Below are positions 24,360 through 34,534 of a DNA stretch of 64,000 nt, piece after piece. The notes beneath the pieces were generated by a model. That model was not told the DNA's origin, searched no databases, and saw nothing but the letters and a program-made list of their open reading frames with translations. This DNA is from Pelobates cultripes (taxonomy: Eukaryota; Chordata; Amphibia; Anura; Pelobatidae). A program made the translations under genes and the position numbers. The DNA lies in contig OW240912.1 in NCBI GenBank assembly GCA_933207985.1, positions 255,925,393-255,989,392 on the forward strand. The letters run 5' to 3'. Numbering within the stretch: position 1 is the first letter of the stretch; each line of letters begins with the position of its first letter.

Positions 24360-24915
24360 TAATTATGTAAAAATATTTAAGATACCTAATTATGTAAAAA
24401 TATTACATAAATATATATGTAGAATTAATATATGTATATATATATATACGTATGTGAATCTATATGTGTGTATATATATATAATTTTTTAAAAATATTTT
24501 TATATATATATATACGTATATATTTATGTATGTAGATATATATTATTTCGTTCTACATGTATTTTGATATAAATATATATATATATATATTAATATCACA
24601 ATACAGTAACAACGAAATAACACACATCTATATATTTTTTAATTTTTTTAAAAAAAAATTTTTAATTTTCTTTTTAACGTATTTACATATTTAATTTTTT
24701 TATATTATATATAAATATATATAACAATAATTATATATATATTTAATCAGTATCAGTCTACGTGTAATTTGATATTAATATATATTTAATTATATATATA
24801 TTAATAGTAAAATACACCTAGACAGTGTATGTGTGTGTATGTATATGTGTATATATATACTTAGATCATATATATATAATATATATATGATGTAAGTAAA
24901 TATATATTTTTTTTT
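24360..24915. repeat. TA-rich low-complexity DNA
   Basis: Long TATATA runs mixed with ATTTTTTAA tracts. The same stretch contains a 29-bp direct duplication of AAGATACCTAATTATGTAAA-type sequence near 24350-24400. Confidence 0.8.
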
Positions 24916-25414
24916 TACAGTTTACTTTTTAATTTTATTTAATTTTATTTCCAGCCAGCAGGGGGACCACCTGTCATTACAGGCAGCCCCCCTGCTGGCA
25001 ATGCAGGAGGCAGCTACCCCCGGCCATGTGATTGTGGGGTCCTCGCAAGGACCTCACTCTCACATGGCCGGGGGGGGCTTCCAGGGGGTCGGACGTGCTG
25101 CGGGGGGCTCCCTGGGAGACCCCCCACCGCGATCGCCAGCGTGGGACCGCCGGCGACCAGGTAAATAAAGAAAGACCGGAGGGTGTACAATTATGCCCGG
25201 CAGCGTTTAGAGCCGCCTAAAATAAGGCGTAATTGTACGCCCTCCGGTCTTAAGGGGTTAAATGCATTCTATTGATTCTCTATTCCCTGACATATAACAG
25301 AGCTAAACAAAAAGCATGCTGGGTAAACATGTAAGTTTGTGTACAGTCACTGCTCATCTCCAGATTGCAAGAATGACAAAGATGGCAAAAATATATTGAT
25401 AAACTTCAATGAAA

Positions 25415-25551
25415 TTAAATGGACAATGTATTCACCAGAACACCTACAGCTTAATGTAGTTGTTCTGGTGAGTATAATCATTCCCTTGGGGCATTTTCAT
25501 GCAAACACTGCCTTTTCAGAGATGGGGGCTGACCCCATCTTGTTCCTTTAA
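25415..25551. mobile_element. Short T2-like MITE
   Basis: TTAAATGGACAATGTA at the left and GTTCCTTTAA at the right carry TTAA edges. Internal ACCAGAACACCTACAGC/GTAGTTGTTCTGGTGA is the T2-type subterminal hairpin. Confidence 0.6.
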
Positions 25552-26089
25552 GTGTGTTTAATTTACTACTATCACTTTATAAACTAGTAAATTCAGCGAA
25601 AATAATTTCAACTCAAATAATCAGATGTTTTTAGTTCAGATGAAATTCAAAATGGTTAGTTCTGCCTTATTTGATTTAAACTTGTCTGTAGCAAATTATA
25701 CAGAATAAGCCTTGAATTGGATTTACTCATGAATTAGTTCCTAAACTAGTCTTAAAAATGAATTCATAAGTAGGTGGCAGATAATAAAGAAGTGCAGGGG
25801 TTTCTCATCGACCAAACCATTTATCTATTTATTAAATGATATTTATATTTTAATTCATCACACAAAAACCAAAAATCACTAAAACAAGTAAAGAAAAATT
25901 ATATATATGATAAATATTGCGTGATACCTCTCAAAGTGCCGCCTGACTTTTAGAAGATTGTTTCCTTTACAGTTTTATTTAAACATAAATGGTGGTGTAT
26001 TTTTTTTTGTCACATTCCTTTAAGTGTATTTCACTATATTTTGGGATATTTGGGAGTTTAGATTCCTTTTCTCCTTTCATTAATGCTAA
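25552..26089. other. Unannotated AT-rich region
   Basis: No gene or repeat recognised. Confidence 0.5.
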
Positions 26090-26335
26090 GGCTTGGCCTG
26101 CAGTTGTGGAAGGGGCATGTTACCCTATTTAAACTCCCTACTCACCCTCCTCCGTCCCGTACGTGCTCTTAGCGATTCGCAGATCCCCACCCTCCACTCC
26201 CTCTATCTATACTTTTCATTACACCTCATGGGTGGGTCCTCTTTTATTATAGGCCTGACGCGACGTCGGTTCCGGCACACCTCAACCGACTTATCTCTCC
26301 CTAGACTATGCTACTCTTCATACACTTCCTAAACG
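26090..26335 (+). repeat. Fragment of unknown repeat, second copy inverted at 45345
   Basis: GGCTTGGCCTGCAGTTGTGG at the start and ACGTCGGTTCCGGCACACC later are found in the same order on the opposite strand at 45345-45585. Both copies keep open frames: LHLMGGSSFIIGL and RRRFRHT here, LHLMGGPSFITGL and RRRFRHT there. The differences change amino acids as often as not, so coding constraint is unproven. I do not recognise the family. Confidence 0.6.
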
Positions 26336-26627
26336 GCCTTATTTGCCCTTCACACAAATTCATGAAAGCCTTCTCTTTTTGCAAAAGACATGACCAGAAA
26401 TTTCAAAATCTGCTTTCAATCTGAAAACTTTAGTGCATTTAAGCGTTTGGTCAAAGCCCAAAATTCTTGTAATGCATGGAATTTTCATTTATTTATTTAT
26501 TTAAACGCTGACTTTTACCGAATTAAATTTAAATTCAGAGTGTGCAAACCGACATCAAAATTGATTTTGTAAAACTAGCAGGTCCCTATATTATTTCAGA
26601 ATACTCCTTGGAGGCACCAGTTGTTGT

Positions 26628-27105
26628 TTAAAGGAACACTATAGGGTCAGGAACACAAACATGCATTCTTGATTCTATAGTGTTAAAAACACTCTCTAGC
26701 CCACTTTGCTCCCCCTCCCCAAATATAGTAAAACCTTACCTTTATTTGAGTCTGCTGGTGCTGGCTCTGCCCCTGACCTACCTCCTTGGCTGACATCATT
26801 AGGATTGACAATCTCAGCCAATTACAATGTTTCCCATAGGAAACATTGGATTGGCTGCGATTTATTACTTCTGATGATCTCAGACAGGGAGCGTGCTGGG
26901 GGGCAGAGCCAAATACTGCCCTGGCCAATCAGCAACTCCTCATGGATTCATGGATACGCTGAATGTCAGTGCTGCACAATGTGAGGAGTGTGCACTGGAG
27001 GTGTCCATAGGCTGAAATGTAAACACTGCCTTTTCTCTGAAAAGGCAGTGTTTACAGCAAAAAGCCTGCAGGGACTTACTATACTCACCATAACAACTAC
27101 AATAA
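26628..27105. mobile_element. T2/Kolobok-like element, right end lost
   Basis: TTAAAGGAACACTATAGGGT opens the element. The interior tracks 1413-2014, including CAGCCAATTACAATG and GGCAGTGTTTACAGCAAAAA. It breaks off after ACTCACCATAACAACTACAA, so the right end with its TTAA is missing. Confidence 0.7.
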
Positions 27106-27716
27106 ATGTATAAAAATGCGGTAAAGGGGTAGATTTGTTTACATATCTAATGTGATTTGTGAATAGAGTGACCAGGGTATGGGCATGACAATTCAGCCTG
27201 CATTGCAGCAAGAATATCTGGCATGTTAATTAATGACTCTTAGGAAACCAATCAAAGAAGTAATTGAATACGTTTCTCTAACCAACTGCACTTAGAACAG
27301 GGGTTTCCAAGCCTAGGAATTTCTAGAGAAGATATTTGTACAACAGCTTGTGAGTCATAGACACAACTGGTTTCTAAAGGGGAGGATCAGCATTGTAAAT
27401 GTGGAAATAAAATGAAGAGAGAAGGTTGTGGATGTAATGAGCAGAATGAGGAAATAGTTTGGTTACATTGTTCCTATTAGCTTAACTAGTTTTCTTCATT
27501 TTTTTTTTCATTAGTGAAACTACCACCAGAATCAAAGGGAGACCCAGATCATCTGCCAGACCTTGAGGACGTATAGCAAACAATGGATTTTCAGAGCTAT
27601 CTTGTTTTATTTGTTACATTTTTTCAATGTATTACCTTCCTAATAAATGGGGAGAATGGGGAGAACTGGCCTTTCCATCTTTGCCTGCACTGTAAAGGTG
27701 ATCTGAGCATAGATCA
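27106..27716. other. Unannotated region
   Basis: No gene or repeat recognised. An ACCACCAGAATC segment follows a poly-T run near 27500, but no exon can be supported. Confidence 0.45.
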
Positions 27717-27720
27717 TTAA

Positions 27721-27792
27721 CCCCTTAAGGACACATGACATGTGTGACATGTCATGATTCCCTTTTATTCCAGAAGTTTGGTCCTTAAGGGG
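27721..27792. mobile_element. 72-bp TTAA MITE, copy 1
   Basis: CCCCTTAAGGACACATGACA at the left and GGTCCTTAAGGGG at the right, with intact TTAA on both sides (27717-27720, 27793-27796). The ends match those of the large elements at 8235 and 23577. It differs from the copy at 30019 at one position. Confidence 0.8.
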
Positions 27793-27796
27793 TTAA

Positions 27797-28475
27797 AGGA
27801 TATTAGGGACCCTTGGGAAATGCTTGGAGAAGAATTTGAAATGTAGATCTTTCGGAAACTGCAAAGGCATAAAATGAATCATGTGGCATGAGATAAGATT
27901 CTGATACCTGTACGGTAGATGTGAAGTGCATGGATAAAAAAAACAAAATCGTATTTATATTAAAGTGTGACATTTTAAAACCGATGAAGCCAGCAGATAA
28001 AAGCAATTGTCAATAAAGGTAAAATATCAGCTGAGGGAAAAAAGTGCAAATTAGCAATCTGTTTAAGGAGTCTGTCAGCTGGTTAGCAACATGCAGAAGA
28101 TTACCTACAAGAATAATGTATTCTGACATGTAAGTCATTCCCTGCACACCTCCTGTAATATTGAAGAGAGAAGCCACATCTGACATGACTGTTTGCAGCC
28201 AGGATGCCAAATGATTGGAAAATCAAGTGCTGTCTTGCAGTGAGGCTAGCAGCAATTTTGTTAAAATACTGTTATACGTATAGTCTCCTGCTACATTATT
28301 GACAGATTTAATTAAGCAGTTATCCTTATAAAGGGGGAGTCGGCAGCATAGTAAAAATAAGGATGATAACACTTTTAACAATTCATTGAAAAGTCTAATT
28401 TTTAAACTGAGAGAGACAGAATTTGGTTTCACTCCAGTGTTTTAGTCTATATTGAAAGATTATCTTACCCTAGAG
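27797..28475. other. Unannotated region
   Basis: No gene or repeat recognised. Confidence 0.5.
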
Positions 28476-28894
28476 CAAGCATGTCAAACTCACGGCTCGC
28501 GGGCCTCATGCGGCCCACAATGGACATCTTTGCGCAAGTACATGCTTAGTGTTAAAGCAGAGTAGGCACCTGCTTTCTCCACATTGCAAGTGCCTACTCT
28601 GCTAAAATTTACCCGGCCGGGAGGAAAGGTCGCTGGAGGAGCTCATTCTTCGTGTTCTTCACTGCTCCATTGCACGGGCCGGCCGTCTGTAGTGATGCCG
28701 GGTGCCGAAATATGACGTCATATTCCGGCACCCGGCATCACTAAACTGCACACGTGAGGGAGCAGTGAAGAGCAGGAAGGAGATCTTCAGATAGAAGATC
28801 CCCACTGGATCCCAGGGATAAATACAATGATGTGAGTGTGTGCAAGAATCTGTAAATGTGTGTGTGTGTCTGTCAGTGAGTGACAGACACATGC
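28476..28894. mobile_element. hAT-like element start with GC-rich palindrome
   Basis: CAAGCATGTCAAACTCACGG followed by CTCGCGGGCC and CATGCGGCCCACAATG resembles the start of a widespread vertebrate hAT family (GTCAAACTC...GCGGCCC). Near 28691-28744, AGTGATGCCGGGTGCCGAAA pairs with TTCCGGCACCCGGCATCACT around a central TGACGTCA. The right inverted end is not found. Confidence 0.5.
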
Positions 28895-29127
28895 AGAGCG
28901 TGGAGACGCTGAATGGCAGTGCTGCCTACTGTGCAGCACTGAGCCAGGAAGCACCTCCAGTGGCCATCTGAGGAGTGGCCACTTGGAGGTGTCCCTAGGG
29001 GCAATGTAAACACTGTCTTTTCTCTGAAAAGGCAGTGTTTGCATGAATATGCCTGAAGGCAATGATTATACTCACCAGAACAACTACATTAAGCTGTAGT
29101 TGTTGTGGTGACTATAGTGTCCCTTTA
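28895..29127. mobile_element. T2-like element, left end lost
   Basis: The right half of the T2 type is present: CTCTGAAAAGGCAGTGTTTG, a CACCAGAACAACTAC / GTAGTTGTTGTGGTG hairpin, and the end CTATAGTGTCCCTTTAA. The left part is missing. Confidence 0.65.
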
Positions 29128-30014
29128 AACTGCTACAGCTTAATATAGTGGTTCTATAGTGTCCCAGAACTGCTACAGCTTAATACCACTACAGCTTAAT
29201 ATAGTGGTTCTGATGTCTATAGCATGTCCCTGCAGGCTTTCAATGTAAACTCTAACATTTCAGAAAAACATGGTAGTGTTTACATTGCTGCCTAATAACA
29301 CCTTTAGTGACAGTCACCCAAATAACCACTAGAGGTCCTTCCTAGTCCAGTGCTGCACAGTGTGCAGTACTGGTGTTCAGTGTCTCCAACACTCTGCATG
29401 GAGACGCTGAACATTCTCCATACAGATGCACTGATTCAATGTACTTCTATGAGGAGATGCTGATTATTATTATTTTATTATTTATATAGCGCCATCAGAT
29501 TCCATAGCGCTGTACAAAGGGTGGACTAACAGACATTTAATTGTAACCAGACAACTCGACGTACAGGAACAGAGAGGTGGAGGGCCCTGCTCGATGAGCT
29601 TACATTCTAGAGGGAGTGGGGTATAGTAACACAAAGGGTAAAAGTAGGGGTACGAAGTAGGTTGTTAGAAAAGTATTCGCTGAGGGCTTAATAGGTAATA
29701 TTTGACAGTTGCAGGAGAGGAGTCATGGAGGGTGGGAGATGAAAACCTGCTAACAGTTTAATTGATATGCTTTTGATGGGTGCAGCTCAGCGTTTTCCAC
29801 GCATACTCAATAGCCTCGAAATGCTTTCTTACGGTAAAGAATTAGATTGGCTGAAATCATCAAGATTGATAGTCTCAGCCATGAAGGCGGGGCCAGTCGT
29901 GGCAACATGGGAGAAAAGGTATGTTTTAAACCTTTTCAGAGCGATCTGAGGGGGGTATGAGAGCTAAACAGTTAAACACTTTTAATACATGTTTGTATTC
30001 ACGACACTCTAGTG
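29128..30014. mobile_element. T2-like element split by a nested repeat
   Basis: Two halves (29128-29462 and about 29761-30014) together parallel the fragment at 7380-7700; a different dispersed repeat sits between them. CTACAGCTTAATATAGTGG is directly repeated near 29133 and 29184, suggesting local duplication. The right side ends at TTAA, where the 72-bp MITE at 30019 begins. Confidence 0.55.
29463..29760. repeat. Dispersed repeat beginning with ATT microsatellite
   Basis: TATATAGCGCCATCAGATTC, GCGCTGTACAAAGGGTGG and GGGCCCTGCTCGATGAGCTT are characteristic of a repeat common in frog DNA. It interrupts a T2-like element. Poorer copies lie at 4768 and 7160. Confidence 0.65.
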
Positions 30015-30018
30015 TTAA

Positions 30019-30090
30019 CCCCTTAAGGACACATGACATGTGTGACATGTCATGATTCCCTTTTATTCCAGAAGCTTGGTCCTTAAGGGG
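30019..30090. mobile_element. 72-bp TTAA MITE, copy 2
   Basis: It matches the copy at 27721 apart from one base (GAAGCTTGG here, GAAGTTTGG there) and has intact TTAA on both sides (30015-30018, 30091-30094). The near-identity points to a recent or homogeneous subfamily. Confidence 0.8.
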
Positions 30091-30094
30091 TTAA

Positions 30095-30944
30095 ACTTTA
30101 TAGTTACCCATTTTTTGCTTTGACTGAGCGCGTCTGTTTAAGAAACACTCCCATCAGGAGTGAGGTCATTTGCTGATTTTGTATAATATATATCATTTTT
30201 ATTTATCATAATGATTGTGCAAAGTACTAATCTTGTACACCCTTCCCGAAAACACAGCTAATCCTTGTGTACACAGCATGATTTTATTGCTGCCTTGTGT
30301 AAATAACATGTCTTATTGTTTATATTCTAGTTAACAATCACATATGATATTCTAAACAAGCTTTCTGTTTGTTACAAAAATTGATACAGAATTGTTTTTC
30401 CTACAGTTTTAGTCCAGATAAATGCAAAGCTGATAGACCATACACTGAATTGATTTTACTGCTTACGAACGCCTCAGACATAGAAACTGTTTTTATAGTG
30501 ACAGACACTTGTGTAAGTATTGATTACAGAATTCATTCACTAAAGAGTAATTTGCATTGACCTGACCATCAGTTTGTAGATTTAAGGTTAAAAAGTTTAA
30601 TTAAGAAGTATTTGTTCATATGAAATACAAGCAAACTATTACACAAACCCAGATTAAACTGGATCCAATAGTGAACCTCAGCCACTTCTTATTGAAATGA
30701 AATCAGAAAACCGGAAACATGTCTTAGGATATTTTTAAATTTTGAAAAACTTCAAACCCCAGTGCTATTCCTCAGACTGGGCTCAGAAAAGGGAAAAGAG
30801 GCCTGGTTGCAACTGCACTGCATTCAAATGTATTTGTATGTCACTGTTTGGAAACACAGCATAGAAACTGGAGTAATGACTCTGGAGTTTTAATACCCTG
30901 CCTAGTTCTGCAGCTTCCCTGAAATTGATCATCTTTCATTTTTT
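30095..30944. other. Unannotated AT-rich region
   Basis: No gene or repeat recognised. Confidence 0.5.
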
Positions 30945-31016
30945 AACCCAAGTTTACATCTTCATGCACAAGACACTGTTAACCCAAGTTTACATCTTCA
31001 TGCACAAGACACTGTT
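30945..31016. repeat. Perfect 36-bp tandem duplication
   Basis: The unit beginning AACCCAAGTTTACATCTTCA and ending AGACACTGTT is present twice without a mismatch (30945-30980 and 30981-31016). Its end, CACAAGACACTGTTA, also recurs at 34808, beyond the inverted-arm structure. Confidence 0.9.
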
Positions 31017-31021
31017 AATAC

Positions 31022-31325
31022 AGGTTGTGCCATAAATTATAAAAACAGAGATGTTTTATAACATGTATGTATATATATATATATAAGGATAAACAAAGAA
31101 AAAGCAAAAGAAAGTTCAAATATAATGTCCAAGTGTGAATCCAAATGGTAAAACTTGCTGGAAGATAAAACCTCAAAGAGTCAGGGTAGTTCCTCTAGAA
31201 TGGGGTCAGATCAGAGTATTCTTGGCAGCCATATATGCAACAGAAAGAGAGAACTAATGGTGCAGAAAATCCCAGAATAACATAAAAGTAAATAAAACAT
31301 CTATGGTCCTACTTACAATTGATAG
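31022..31325. repeat. Left arm of a long inverted repeat
   Basis: The arm runs from AGGTTGTGCCATAAATTATA to TACTTACAATTGATAG and is complementary to 34224-34673. The outermost 41 bp match exactly. It stops where the CR1-like coding sequence begins. Confidence 0.85.
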
Positions 31326-31328
31326 AGC

Positions 31329-31598
31329 TTGACCACAGCTCACAATATAAACTTAAATGGGTACATGCTATTTAGGAAGGATAGGAAAAACAAGAAGGGT
31401 GGTGGGGTATGTTTGTATGTCAACCATGATTTAAAGACAAATCTTAAGCAAGTGGAATGCGATGAGGTACATGTGGAAGCTTTATGGGTAAATATCTATT
31501 GGTTGGCATATGTTATAAACCACCTAATGTTAATATTGACGTGGAACAACAGCTGTTTGAGTAAATTGAGAAAGCTGCAAATCTGGGTGACACTTTAA
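31329..31598 (+). pseudogene. CR1-like ORF2, endonuclease N-terminal fragment
   Basis: In intact relatives this domain is an apurinic-type endonuclease that nicks the target DNA for target-primed reverse transcription. The fragment contains LFRKDRKNKKGGGVCLYV, the glycine-rich strand typical of CR1 endonucleases, then a VEALWV strand. The first part of the domain, including its N-terminal catalytic asparagine and glutamate, is missing because the element is truncated where the left inverted arm ends. The frame shifts near 31550-31590, after which the homologous sequence continues in the next frame. No start codon can be assigned. Confidence 0.7.
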
Positions 31599-32293
31599 TT
31601 ATTGGAGATTTTAATTACCCAGATATAAATTGGGACAGAGGGACTAGTAGTTCAGCAAAGGGAATTAGATTTTTAAACTTGTTAGATGGCACCTTCATGT
31701 CACAACTTGTACAAGCACCAACTAGAATGGACGCTTGTCTGGACCTGGTTTTAACAAACAACGTTGATCTTTTGACCAACATTCAAGTAGGTGAGCACTT
31801 GGGAAATAGTGATCACAATATAGTGTCCTTTGAAATAAACTCAAAAAAACAAAAGCACATGGGGTATACTAAAACATATAATTTTAAAAAGGCCAATTTC
31901 AATAAGTTAAGGGCAGCTTTACAATATATTGACTGGCATAAACTCTTTAGTGAAAAGAACACTGAGGATAAATGGATCATCTTCCAACAAATATTAGAAA
32001 GGTACATTTCCCAGTATGTACCATTGGGAAATAAATATAAAAGAAACAAATTAAAACCAATGTGGCTTAGTAAAGAAGTAAAACAAGAGATTAAAAATAA
32101 GAAAAGGGCCTTTAAAGCATTTAAATCGGACAAATCAGATGCATCTTATAAAAGATATAAGGAAGCAAATAATGCGTGCAAAAAGGCAATTAGATTTGCT
32201 AAACTTCAAAATGAAAAAATGATAGCTAAAGAGAGCAAAATCAACCCCAAAGTATTTTTTAAGTACATAAATTCAAAAAACAAACAAAAATGA
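31589..32293 (+). pseudogene. CR1-like ORF2, endonuclease C-terminal part and linker
   Basis: The open frame continues the endonuclease: GDFNYPDINW carries the catalytic GDFN motif and LGNSDHNIVSFEI the SDHN motif with the catalytic histidine near the end of the fold. It is followed by a lysine-rich linker (about residues 100-230) typical of the segment between endonuclease and RT. TAPTRMDACLDLVLTN-like sequence (here VQAPTRMDACLDLVLTN) is also typical of this family. The frame ends at 32291-32293; the next homologous segment starts near 32400 in another frame. Confidence 0.8.
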
Positions 32294-32399
32294 AAGTGTA
32301 GGTACACTAAAAATGGAGACGGGGTTTGTTGGTTAATGAAGACCAGGAAAAGGCAGGAATTTTAAATAACTATTTCTCCTCTGTATATGTTAAGGCAGA

Positions 32400-33140
32400 A
32401 CCCATGGCAATAGATGTGCTACTAAAAACTTGCAGAATTATTGTAATTGGTTAACTCAAGACAAGGCGCTGCAGCAACTAAAGAAAGTTAATATAAACAA
32501 AGCTCCAGGGCCTGATGGTATCCATCCACGAGTACTTAAGGAAATAAGTGTAGAAATAAGTGAACCTCTGTTTTTAATCTTTCAAGATCCTTTTCTTTCA
32601 GGAAGTGATCCGGAGGACTGGAGGAAGGCAGATGTGGTTCCTATATTCAAAAAGGGTTCAAAATCCTTGCCTGGAAATTATAGACCTGTGAGCTTAACTT
32701 CTGTGGCTGAGAAAATATTTGAAAGGTTATTAAGGGATAATATTCAAGAATTCCTTGAGAAGAACATGGTTATCAGCAAAAATCAGCACGGTTTTATGAA
32801 GCACATGTCATGTCAAACTAACTTGATTGCATTCTACGAAGAAGTAAGTAGAAGTATAGATCAAGGTGTTGCAGTGGATGCGCTCTATTTGGATTTTGCC
32901 AAGGCATTTGATACAGTTCCACACAATAGATTAGTGTTCAAACTCAAGGAAATTGGTCTAGATGAAAATGCTTGTTCTTGGGTAGAACATTGGCTTAAAA
33001 ACACAGTACAAAGTGTTGTCATTAATGGTATATTTTCAAGCTGGACAGAGGTGGCAAGTGGTGTCCCTCAGGGGTCTGTTCTGGGACCCCTTCTATTTAA
33101 CATGTTTATAAATGATCTTGAAGACAGCATTGGGATTTAG
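32400..33140 (+). pseudogene. CR1-like ORF2, reverse transcriptase fragment lacking the YADD box
   Basis: The reverse transcriptase would copy the LINE RNA into DNA at the nicked target. Visible blocks are [26 protein letters not shown], the first catalytic aspartate in [16 protein letters not shown], and the [13 protein letters not shown] loop. After [11 protein letters not shown] a stop follows, and the sequence jumps straight to ATAGACTGGGGGACTG. Compared with copy 2 (39760-39865), about 85 bp are deleted, removing the F/Y-A-D-D active-site segment. The fragment therefore cannot be catalytic. [12 protein letters not shown] replaces the more usual basic version of this block. Confidence 0.85.
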
Positions 33141-33864
33141 ATAGACTGGGGGACTGTTCACTCAAATGGCAGATGAAATTTAATGTTGAAAAATGCAAAT
33201 TTATGCACTTCGGCGTAAAGAATACACAAGCAACGTATACCCTTAATCGAAGTGAATTAGGGATAACAACACACGAAAAGGACTTGGGAATTGTTATAGA
33301 CAACAAACTATGCAACAAGGTGCAATGTCAATCAGCAATGGCCAAGGCCAGTAAGATATTGTCATGCATGAAAGGGCATTAATTCTCGGGACGAGAATAT
33401 CATTTTTCCTCTTTATAAATCACTGGTAAGACCACATATTGAATATGCTGTGCAATTTTGGGCACCTGTTCTAAAGAAGGATATTATGGCACTAGAAAAA
33501 GTGTAGAGGCGGGCTACAAAATTAATAAAAGAAATGGAACATATTAGCTATGAAGAAAGGTTAACAAATTTAAACCTATTTAGTTTAGAAAAACGTTGCC
33601 TGAGACGGGATCTGATATCATTATACAAATATATTCGGGGTCAATACAAACCATTGTGTGGAAATCTATTCTATTGCGTTTAGACTGGAAGAAAGAAGAT
33701 TTCATCTAAGGCAAAAGAAAGGTTTTTTTACTGTAAGAACAATAAGGATGTGGAATTCTCTGCCTGAAGAAGTGTATTTATCAGAGTCCATACAGGTGTT
33801 CAAACAGCTACTAGATGCATACTTGCAAAAACAGAATATTCAAGGATATAATCTTTCAATGTAG
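33141..33864 (+). pseudogene. CR1-like ORF2, C-terminal region
   Basis: Several short frames carry the conserved C-terminal region of CR1 proteins: KFNVEKCKFMHFGVKN, then DLGIVIDNKL (33173-33382), an [19 protein letters not shown] stretch read around 33430, and RRFHLRQKKGFFTVRTIRMW followed by LPEEVYLSESIQVFKQLLD (33658-33864). At least two frameshifts and one in-frame stop (TAG in AAAGTGTAGAGGC near 33503) separate them. The region's role is probably RNA or template handling; that is family knowledge, not visible here. Confidence 0.75.
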
Positions 33865-34063
33865 GGTAATAACTGCTTGATCCAAGAATAAATCTGACTG
33901 CCATTCAGTTGTCAAGAAGGAATTTTTTTCCTAGCTTGTTGCAAAATTGTGCTTCAAACTGGGTTTTTTGCCTTCTTTTGGAACAACAGCAAAAAACAAA
34001 TGTGAGGAAGGCTGAACTTGATAGACGCAAGTCTCTTTTCAGCTATGTAACGTAACTATATGT

Positions 34064-34223
34064 ATAAATGGTACATTTTACACTGTGAGCACTATTGATG
34101 TCTCTTTTATATTTTTTATGATCTTCATACCGATGATACACCTGCCTACCTACACCGTCTCACGTATCCTAAAAGTGTGGACTGTACCACTGTACGCCAT
34201 TCAGACTAAAGCTAGGTTAATTT
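34064..34223. other. Spacer between CR1 tail and right inverted arm
   Basis: About 155 bp (GATGATACACCTGCCTACCT and following) have no counterpart beside the left arm. They are probably interior of the foldback element that the CR1 copy entered. Confidence 0.5.
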
Positions 34224-34477
34224 CTATCAATTGTAAGTAGGACCATAGACGTTTTGTTTACTTTTATGTTATTCTGGGATTTTCTGCACCATTAGTTCTC
34301 TCTTTCTGTTGCATTTATGGCTGCCAAGAATACTCTGATCTGACCCCATTCTAGAGGAACTACCCTGACTCTTTGAGGTTTTATCTTCCAGCAAGTTTTA
34401 CCATTTGGATTCACACTTGGACTTATATTTGAACTTTCTTTTGCTTTTTCTTTATTTATATATATATATATATATGG

Positions 34478-34534
<57 letters not shown>

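Larger units (their letters stand above)
23577..25257. mobile_element. 1.7-kb TTAA-flanked element with CCCCTTAAGGAC ends
   Basis: CCCCTTAAGGACGGAG at the left and CGGTCTTAAGGGG at the right are inverted ends, with TTAA on both sides (23573-23576, 25258-25261). From the left: a part shared with 8870-9020 in reverse, a central palindrome (24055-24310), 500 bp of TA-rich DNA, then a GC-rich right segment (24955-25257) matching 8240-8330 in reverse. No transposase frame is visible. piggyBac-like by target and CCC ends, as inference. Confidence 0.75.
31326..34063 (+). mobile_element. CR1-like LINE, copy 1 (5' truncated)
   Basis: Remnants in order: AP endonuclease, linker, reverse transcriptase and the conserved C-terminal region ending near 33860, followed by a short 3' UTR. 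The 3' end carries GGCTGAACTTGATAGACGCA and a CTATGTAACGTAACTATA tail, the type seen in CR1/L2-clade LINEs. Frameshifts, stops and an internal deletion make it non-functional. It sits between two inverted arms. Copy 2 at 39103-40674 is a close relative. Confidence 0.85.

Noticed and set aside
31813..32133. 106-codon minus-strand frame
   Set aside because: It is the antisense shadow of the CR1 linker region, rich in F and L because the sense strand is lysine-rich.
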